Source of the DNA: Pseudonocardia sp.
GTDB lineage: Bacteria; Actinomycetota; Actinomycetes; Mycobacteriales; Pseudonocardiaceae
Reading direction: 5' to 3'
Length of the DNA: 64,000 nt
NCBI GenBank assembly: GCA_025869365.1
Contig: JAOZVV010000018.1
Location: 1 to 64,000 of the forward strand
Positions 59,054-64,000 of this stretch are shown piece after piece. The notes below the pieces were generated by a model. The model saw only the letters and a list, made by a program, of their open reading frames with translations. It did no database searches and was not told the DNA's origin. Position numbers and translations under genes: made by a program. The stretch's first letter is position 1. Every line of letters starts with the position of its first letter.

Positions 59054-60469
59054 ATGCAGACATTGCGCACGGGCGACCAGGTCGTCCAGGACCTCCCGTG
59101 GAAGTGGGGGGTGCAGGGAAAGATCTTCCTCATCGGCGGGCTCGGGTACATGTTCGACGCCTGGGACGTCGCCCTCAACGGCTTCCTCACCCCGCTGCTG
59201 GGCACCGAGTTCGGCCTCTCCACCGGCCAGCGCGGCTTCGTCGCGACGGCCAACCTGATCGGCATGGCGGTCGGCGCGATCGCCTGGGGCACCATCGCGG
59301 ACCGGATGGGCCGCAAGAAGGCCTTCTCGCTCACCCTGATGATCTTCGCCCTGTTCTCCGTGCTGGGCGCCCTGTCGCCGAGCTGGGAGATCTTCCTGCT
59401 GCTGCGCTTCCTGGCGGGCTTCGGGCTGGGCGGCTGCATCCCGGTGGACTACGCGATCGTCAGCGAGTTCAGCCCCCGCAAGCAGCGCGGCCGGGTGCTG
59501 GCGGCGATGGACGGCTGGTGGCCGATCGGCACGACGCTGGCCGGGCTCAGCGCGACCCTGCTCGTGCCGGTCACCGGCAACTGGCGCTGGATGCTCGCGA
59601 TGATGGTGCTGCCGGCGCTGCTGCTGTTCTGGGTCCGCCGCGGCGTCCCGGAGTCCCCGATCTACCTGGCGCGCACCGGTCGTGAGGCCGAGGCCCGCGC
59701 CGTCATCGACGACATGGTGAAGCGGACGGGCGCGGCCCACGAGCCCTACGACATCCCGGTCGTCGTGCCGGAGCCCGTCGCGTCCCGCAAGCGGGGGCTG
59801 GGCGCCGCGCTCGAGCAGCTGCGGCTGGTGTGGGCGTTCAACCCCCGGGTCACCGGCGTGGCCTGGGCACTGTTCATCTCGGTGATGGTCGTCTACTACG
59901 CCGCGCTGAGCTGGATGCCGTCGATCCTGCGGGCCCAGGGCATGGGCGAGGTGGCCGCGTTCGGCTCGACGACGGTCATGAACGCGGTCGGCATCCTCGG
60001 CGTGCTCACCTCGGTCCTGCTGGTCGAGACGCTCGGACGCAAGTGGGTCATCGGCCTGGCCGCCCCGCTCGCCGCGGTGTCCCTGCTGGTGTTCTCCCTG
60101 GTCCTGGAGTCGTCGACCGCGGCGATCGTGATGATCGCGGTGTTCGGCTTCTTCGCCCTCGTCGTCATCCCGGTCATGTACGCCTACGTCTCCGAGCTCT
60201 ACCCGACGGAGCTGCGCGCGAGCGGGTTCGGCTGGGCGTCGTCGATGAGCCGCGCCGTCACCGGGTTCGTCCCGCTGGTCTTCGGCACGGTCCTCTGGCC
60301 GGTGCTGGGCCTGCCGCTGACCTTCGCGCTGATGGGCCTGGTCGTGCTCGGCGCGGTGGCGTACATGGCCTTCGGCGCGCCCGAGACCAAGGGTCGCGAG
60401 CTGGACCGGATCGTCGGGTCCGACGGGGCCGCCGGGCCGGACCGGGCGACGGAGGCCCGGTCGGTATGA
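59054..60469 (+). CDS. MFS transporter (aromatic acid/sugar porter-like)
   Basis: 471 residues with 12 membrane helices. The N-terminal IGGLGYMFDAWDVALNGFLTPLLG places an Asp in helix 1 as in the AAHS aromatic acid porters; the A-like motif GTIADRMGRKKAF and the later LVETLGRKWVIG and VSELYPTELRASGFGWASSMSR follow. It is likely the importer of the operon's aromatic substrate. It starts 20 nt after the monooxygenase and its stop overlaps the FAD-subunit start (ATGA). Confidence 0.9.
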   Translation: MQTLRTGDQVVQDLPWKWGVQGKIFLIGGLGYMFDAWDVALNGFLTPLLGTEFGLSTGQRGFVATANLIGMAVGAIAWGTIADRMGRKKAFSLTLMIFALFSVLGALSPSWEIFLLLRFLAGFGLGGCIPVDYAIVSEFSPRKQRGRVLAAMDGWWPIGTTLAGLSATLLVPVTGNWRWMLAMMVLPALLLFWVRRGVPESPIYLARTGREAEARAVIDDMVKRTGAAHEPYDIPVVVPEPVASRKRGLGAALEQLRLVWAFNPRVTGVAWALFISVMVVYYAALSWMPSILRAQGMGEVAAFGSTTVMNAVGILGVLTSVLLVETLGRKWVIGLAAPLAAVSLLVFSLVLESSTAAIVMIAVFGFFALVVIPVMYAYVSELYPTELRASGFGWASSMSRAVTGFVPLVFGTVLWPVLGLPLTFALMGLVVLGAVAYMAFGAPETKGRELDRIVGSDGAAGPDRATEARSV

Positions 60470-61275
60470 AACCCGCCGCCTTCTCCTACCACCGCGCCCA
60501 CTCCGTCGCCGGCGCGGTGGGGCTGCTCACCGAGCTGGGCGAGGACGCGAAGGTCATCGCGGGCGGGCAGAGCCTGGTCGCGATGATGAACTTCCGGCTC
60601 GCCCGCCCGGAGCACCTGATCGACATCACCCACGTCGACGGGCTGTCCGGGATCCGCCGGGACGGCGCCGCGCTGCACCTCGGCGCCCTGGTCACGCACC
60701 GGGCCGTCGAGCGGGCGGACCTGGGCCCGGAGTTCCGGGTGCTGTCCGAGGCCATGGCCTGGGTGGGGCACCTGCCGATCCGCACCCGCGGGACGGTCGG
60801 CGGGAGCATCGCGCACTCGGACGCGACGGCCGAGTGGTGCCTGCTCGCGGTGCTCCTGGACGCCCGGATCGTGGCCGAGGGCCCGGCCGGGCGCCGGGAG
60901 ATCGCGGCCGGGGAGTTCTTCCTCGGCCCGTACACGACCGCGCTGGAGCCGGACGAGCTGATCGTCGAGATCGTGTTCCCCCGGCCCGCGCCGCGGGCGG
61001 CGCTCACCGAGTACGCGGACCGCAAGGGGGACTTCGCGATCGTCGCCGCCGCGGTGGACCTCGACGCCCCCGGGGGGCCGCGGGTCGTCCTCGGCGGGGT
61101 CGCGCCCACCCCGGTGAGCGTGGCCCCGCGGACCGGCGCGGGTTCCCGCTCACCCGGGGAGATCGTCGCCGCGGCCGTCGAGGTCCGGGACGAGCCCGGG
61201 ATCAGCGCGCACTACCGGCGCGGGCTGGTGCGGACCCTCGTCGACCGCGCCTGGGCGGAGGCGGCCGCCCGATGA
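60466..61275 (+). CDS. Molybdenum hydroxylase FAD-binding (medium) subunit
   Basis: 269 residues, CoxM/CutM/xanthine-dehydrogenase-type FAD domain. The FAD motifs KVIAGGQSLVAMMNFRLARPEHLIDI and IRTRGTVGGSIAHSDATAEW are well preserved. It takes electrons from the iron-sulfur subunit and passes them to an acceptor. It overlaps both neighbours by ATGA. The order M-L-S is that of many heteroaromatic hydroxylases and of CO dehydrogenase; active-site features of the large subunit argue against CO dehydrogenase. Confidence 0.93.
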   Translation: MKPAAFSYHRAHSVAGAVGLLTELGEDAKVIAGGQSLVAMMNFRLARPEHLIDITHVDGLSGIRRDGAALHLGALVTHRAVERADLGPEFRVLSEAMAWVGHLPIRTRGTVGGSIAHSDATAEWCLLAVLLDARIVAEGPAGRREIAAGEFFLGPYTTALEPDELIVEIVFPRPAPRAALTEYADRKGDFAIVAAAVDLDAPGGPRVVLGGVAPTPVSVAPRTGAGSRSPGEIVAAAVEVRDEPGISAHYRRGLVRTLVDRAWAEAAAR

Positions 61276-63623
61276 ACGAAGCCGCTTTCCGCAAGGACGG
61301 CGCGTGGGTCGGCGCGTCCGTCCCCCGCCGTGAGGACCCCCGGCTGCTGGCCGGGCGCGGCCGCTTCGTCGACGACATCACCCTGCCCGGCATGCTGCAC
61401 GCCCAGTTCGTCCGCAGCACCGAGGCGCACGCCGAGATCCGGTCCGTCGATCTCGCCGAGGTCCGCGCGGTCCCCGGCGTCGTCGCCGCGTTCGACGCCG
61501 CGGACCTGGACCTGCGCGACATCACCGCGCTGCTGGACCGGCCCGCGGCGGAGTTCGTCCCGACCGCGATGCCGGTGCTCGCCCGGGACCGGGTGCGCTA
61601 TGTCGGGGAGCCGGTCGCGATCGTCGTCGCGCGGGACCCGTACGCCGCCGAGGACGGGCTGGAGGCGGCCGTCGTCGAGTACGCACCGCTCGAACCGGTC
61701 GTCTCCGACACCGCCGCGCTGGCCCCCGGCGCCCCCCTCGTGCACGCCGAGGCGGCGGCGAACACCCTGGTGGACGTCTCGATGTTCGCCACCGAGGGCA
61801 TCGAGGAGACCTTCGCCGAGGCGCACACCGTGGTCCGGGTGCAGACCCGGACCGGCCGGCAGAACGCGCTCCCGCTGGAGACCCGCGGTGTCGTCGCGGA
61901 CTGGGACGACCGCGACGAGCAACTGCGCGTGCAGACCTGTTCGCAGGTCCCGCACCAGGTGCGCACCGTGCTCGCGCGCTGCGTCGGGCTCGACGAGAAA
62001 CGGGTCCGGGTCACCGTGCCGGACATGGGCGGCGGGTTCGGGCAGAAGTGCGTGGTCGGCCGCGAGGAGATCGCCGCCGCGGCCGCCGCGCTGCGGTTGC
62101 GCAGGCCCGTCAAGTGGATCGAGGACCGGCGCGACGCGCTCACCGCGTCCTTCCTCGCCCGCGAGCAGCGCTACGACGTGCGCGCCGCGTTCTCCGCCGA
62201 CGGCGAGATCCTCGGGATCGACGCCGACGTCGTCTGCGACATGGGCGCCTACTCCTGCTACCCGTTCACGGCCGGGATCGAGCCGCTGATGGCGTCCGCG
62301 GAGATGCCGTCGGTCTACACGGTCCCCGCCTACCGGGTGCGGGCCCGCGCGGTCACCACGAACAAGGCGCCGACCGCCCCGTACCGCGGGGTGAGCAGGC
62401 CGCAGTACGTGATGGTCGTCGAGCGGCTGTTCGAGAAGGCGGCCCGCGCCCTGGGCCTCGACGCCGTGGAGCTGCGGCGGCGCAACCTGATCACGACCTT
62501 CCCCTACACCGGCGTCAACGCCGTCACCTACGACCCGGGGTCCTACCTGGAGTCGCTGGACCTCTGCGAGGCGACGCTGCGCGAGGAGGGCTGGTTCGAC
62601 CGCCGTGCGGAGCCCGGGAGGGTCGTCGGCATCGGCTTCGCCTGCTTCTCCGAGCGCACCGGCTACGGCTCGGGTGCGTTCGCGCAGCGCAGGATGGCGG
62701 TCGTCCCCGGCTTCGACCTCTCGCAGATCACGATGGACCTCGACGGCACCGTCGCCGTCACCACCGGCACGCTCTCCCACGGGCAGAGCCACGAGACGAC
62801 GATGGCGCAGATCGTGGCGGACCGGCTCGGCCTCCCCTACGAGCGCGTCAAGATCGTCCAGGGGGACACTGACCGGATCACCTACGGCTGGGGCTCCTTC
62901 GCGTCGCGGTCGATCACCATCGGCGGCAGCGCGGTCGCGGCCGCGTCGGTGAAGCTGGGCGAGCGGCTCCGGGAGATCGCCGCGCACCTGCTGGGCACCG
63001 ACCTCGACTCCACCGCCCTCGACGGCGACGGCGGGGTCCGCGCCGGGGACCGGCGGCTGTCCTACGCCGAGCTGGCCGACGTCGCCTACCTGCGCTCCCA
63101 CCTGCTGCCCAAGGGCCTCGACCCGGGGCTCTCGGCCACCGCGAGCTTCGACGTCGACGGGGACGGGACCTTCTCCAACGCCACCCACGGCGTGGTCGTC
63201 GAGCTGGACCCGGGCACCGGGGGCGTGCGGATCCTGCGCTACGTCTGCGTGGAGGACTGCGGGGTCGCGATCCACCCGCAGGTCGTCGAGGGCCAGGCAC
63301 GCGGGGGAATCGCCCAGGGGATCGCGGGCGCCCTGTTCGAGCAGGTCACCTACGACGAGGCGGGCCAGCCCCAGGCCCCCAGCTTCATGGAGTACAAGGT
63401 GCCGACGGCCGCGGAGATCCCGGACGTGCGCATCGAGCACCTGGAGACGCCCTGCGCGTTCACCGAGAGCGGGGCCAAGGGGGCGGGCGAGGGCGGCACC
63501 ATCGGCGCGCCCGCCGCCGTGCTCAACGCGGTGAACGACGCGCTGCGGCACACCGGGACCGAGCTCGACGACACCCCGATCCCCCGGGAGTCGATCTTCC
63601 GAGCCCTGGAGGTGGGCAGATGA
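61272..63623 (+). CDS. Molybdenum hydroxylase large (molybdopterin-binding) subunit
   Basis: 783 residues. The N-terminal a/b hammerhead domain (about 20-140; GASVPRREDPRLLAGRGRFVDDI) precedes the molybdopterin domain. MGGGFGQKC and PYRGVSRPQ contact the cofactor, and the catalytic Glu is expected in SGAKGAGEGGTIGAPAA near the C terminus. The CO dehydrogenase signature AYRCSFR is absent. It therefore hydroxylates an organic substrate, probably an N-heteroaromatic ring or aldehyde, with water as oxygen source. It overlaps both neighbours by ATGA junctions. Confidence 0.93.
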   Translation: MNEAAFRKDGAWVGASVPRREDPRLLAGRGRFVDDITLPGMLHAQFVRSTEAHAEIRSVDLAEVRAVPGVVAAFDAADLDLRDITALLDRPAAEFVPTAMPVLARDRVRYVGEPVAIVVARDPYAAEDGLEAAVVEYAPLEPVVSDTAALAPGAPLVHAEAAANTLVDVSMFATEGIEETFAEAHTVVRVQTRTGRQNALPLETRGVVADWDDRDEQLRVQTCSQVPHQVRTVLARCVGLDEKRVRVTVPDMGGGFGQKCVVGREEIAAAAAALRLRRPVKWIEDRRDALTASFLAREQRYDVRAAFSADGEILGIDADVVCDMGAYSCYPFTAGIEPLMASAEMPSVYTVPAYRVRARAVTTNKAPTAPYRGVSRPQYVMVVERLFEKAARALGLDAVELRRRNLITTFPYTGVNAVTYDPGSYLESLDLCEATLREEGWFDRRAEPGRVVGIGFACFSERTGYGSGAFAQRRMAVVPGFDLSQITMDLDGTVAVTTGTLSHGQSHETTMAQIVADRLGLPYERVKIVQGDTDRITYGWGSFASRSITIGGSAVAAASVKLGERLREIAAHLLGTDLDSTALDGDGGVRAGDRRLSYAELADVAYLRSHLLPKGLDPGLSATASFDVDGDGTFSNATHGVVVELDPGTGGVRILRYVCVEDCGVAIHPQVVEGQARGGIAQGIAGALFEQVTYDEAGQPQAPSFMEYKVPTAAEIPDVRIEHLETPCAFTESGAKGAGEGGTIGAPAAVLNAVNDALRHTGTELDDTPIPRESIFRALEVGR

Positions 63624-64000
63624 TCCAGCTGATCGAACTGACCGTGAACGGGGAACGGCACGACCTCGCGGTCGAGCCCCGCCGCACCCTCGTCGACGTG
63701 CTGCGCCACGACCTGGGGCTGACCGGCACGCACGTCGGCTGCGAGCACGGGATCTGCGGCGCGTGCACCGTGCTCGTCGACGGCGCCCCGGTCCGCGCGT
63801 GCCTGATGTTCCCCGCCCAGGTCGAGGGCGCCGACATCCGGACCGTGGAGTCCCTGGCGGCGCCGGACGGGACGCTGAACGACCTGCAGCAGTGCTTCTC
63901 CGCCCATCACGGCCTGCAGTGCGGGTTCTGCACCCCCGGGTTCCTCATGCTGGCCGAGGGCTACCTCGCCGAGGAGCCGGACGCGACGAAGGAGGAGATC
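63620..64000 (+). CDS. Molybdenum hydroxylase [2Fe-2S] (small) subunit, cut by the window edge
   Basis: The first 127 residues are visible. The plant-ferredoxin-like cluster site has GCEHGICGACTVLVDGAPVRAC and the second cluster begins with LQCGFCTPGFLML; the last Cys pair (usually CRCT) would be beyond the window. The usual length is about 160 residues. It relays electrons from molybdenum to FAD. It overlaps the large-subunit stop by ATGA. The gene is incomplete only because the window ends. Confidence 0.94.
   Translation, partial: MIQLIELTVNGERHDLAVEPRRTLVDVLRHDLGLTGTHVGCEHGICGACTVLVDGAPVRACLMFPAQVEGADIRTVESLAAPDGTLNDLQQCFSAHHGLQCGFCTPGFLMLAEGYLAEEPDATKEEI

Noticed and set aside
60466-64000. 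CO dehydrogenase (coxMLS)
   Set aside because: Subunit order and folds fit, but the large subunit lacks the AYRCSFR active-site signature, and the operon contains an aromatic hydroxylase and importer, so a heteroaromatic hydroxylase is more likely.
1-64000. tRNA, rRNA, insertion sequences, phage or plasmid genes
   Set aside because: No cloverleaf with a recognisable T-loop, no rRNA segment, and no transposase, integrase or replication protein was found by reading both strands.

Overview
The window is very GC-rich, gene-dense DNA from an actinomycete. Gene content points to the Pseudonocardiales, probably Pseudonocardia or a close relative, but this is inference from content and style, not a database match. 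Grounds: frequent GTG starts, leaderless TANNNT promoters placed 6-7 nt before start codons, an EphD-type hydrolase/SDR fusion, mycobacteria-like FabG4/FadA2/MaoC and MccB/MccA/FadE gene sets, and short intergenic repeats between genes. I see no tRNA, rRNA, insertion sequence, phage gene or CRISPR array. The last gene runs off the right edge and a hairpin repeat is cut by the left edge. No gene-free stretch exceeds about 250 bases.

Layout. 1-1.6 kb: SurE and two small hypothetical genes. 1.7-9.6 kb: a 3-methylcrotonyl-CoA carboxylase-type operon (carboxyltransferase, biotin carboxylase, acyl-CoA dehydrogenase) with a TetR gene about 2.5 kb away that carries the same 18-bp palindrome; a convergent response regulator and histidine kinase lie between them. 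9.7-11 kb: flavin monooxygenase. 11-16.8 kb: a complete fructose PTS (ptsI divergent from fruR-fruK-EIIA-EIIBC-ptsH). 16.8-19.2 kb: two overlapping family III CoA-transferase genes. 19.5-24.9 kb: PEP carboxylase, a DICT/degenerate-GGDEF protein and a membrane adenylate cyclase. 25-31.3 kb: lipid beta-oxidation cluster (MaoC hydratase, FabG4-type reductase, thiolase, TetR, acyl-CoA oxidase).

31.4-34.9 kb: TPR protein, HAD phosphatase, HxlR/NmrA pair, GNAT protein. 34.9-42.7 kb: an accessory set normally found with propane/acetone-type binuclear iron monooxygenases (amidohydrolase, DUF59 protein, alcohol dehydrogenase, divergent GAF-Fis activator) but with no monooxygenase genes, flanked by two acyl-CoA ligases. 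42.8-50.5 kb: YdeP-type molybdoenzyme, quinone-oxidoreductase-like protein, aminotransferase, EphD-like fusion, Bcr/CflA exporter. 50.6-55.9 kb: PadR-controlled carotenoid oxygenase pair, YczE-like membrane protein, ZTP riboswitch plus folD, alpha/beta hydrolase. 56-64 kb: AraC and MarR regulators, then a catabolic operon of flavin monooxygenase, MFS importer and a three-subunit molybdenum hydroxylase.

The common theme is carbon catabolism: branched-chain and fatty acyl-CoA, fructose, and probably (N-hetero)aromatic compounds, each block with its own local regulator.
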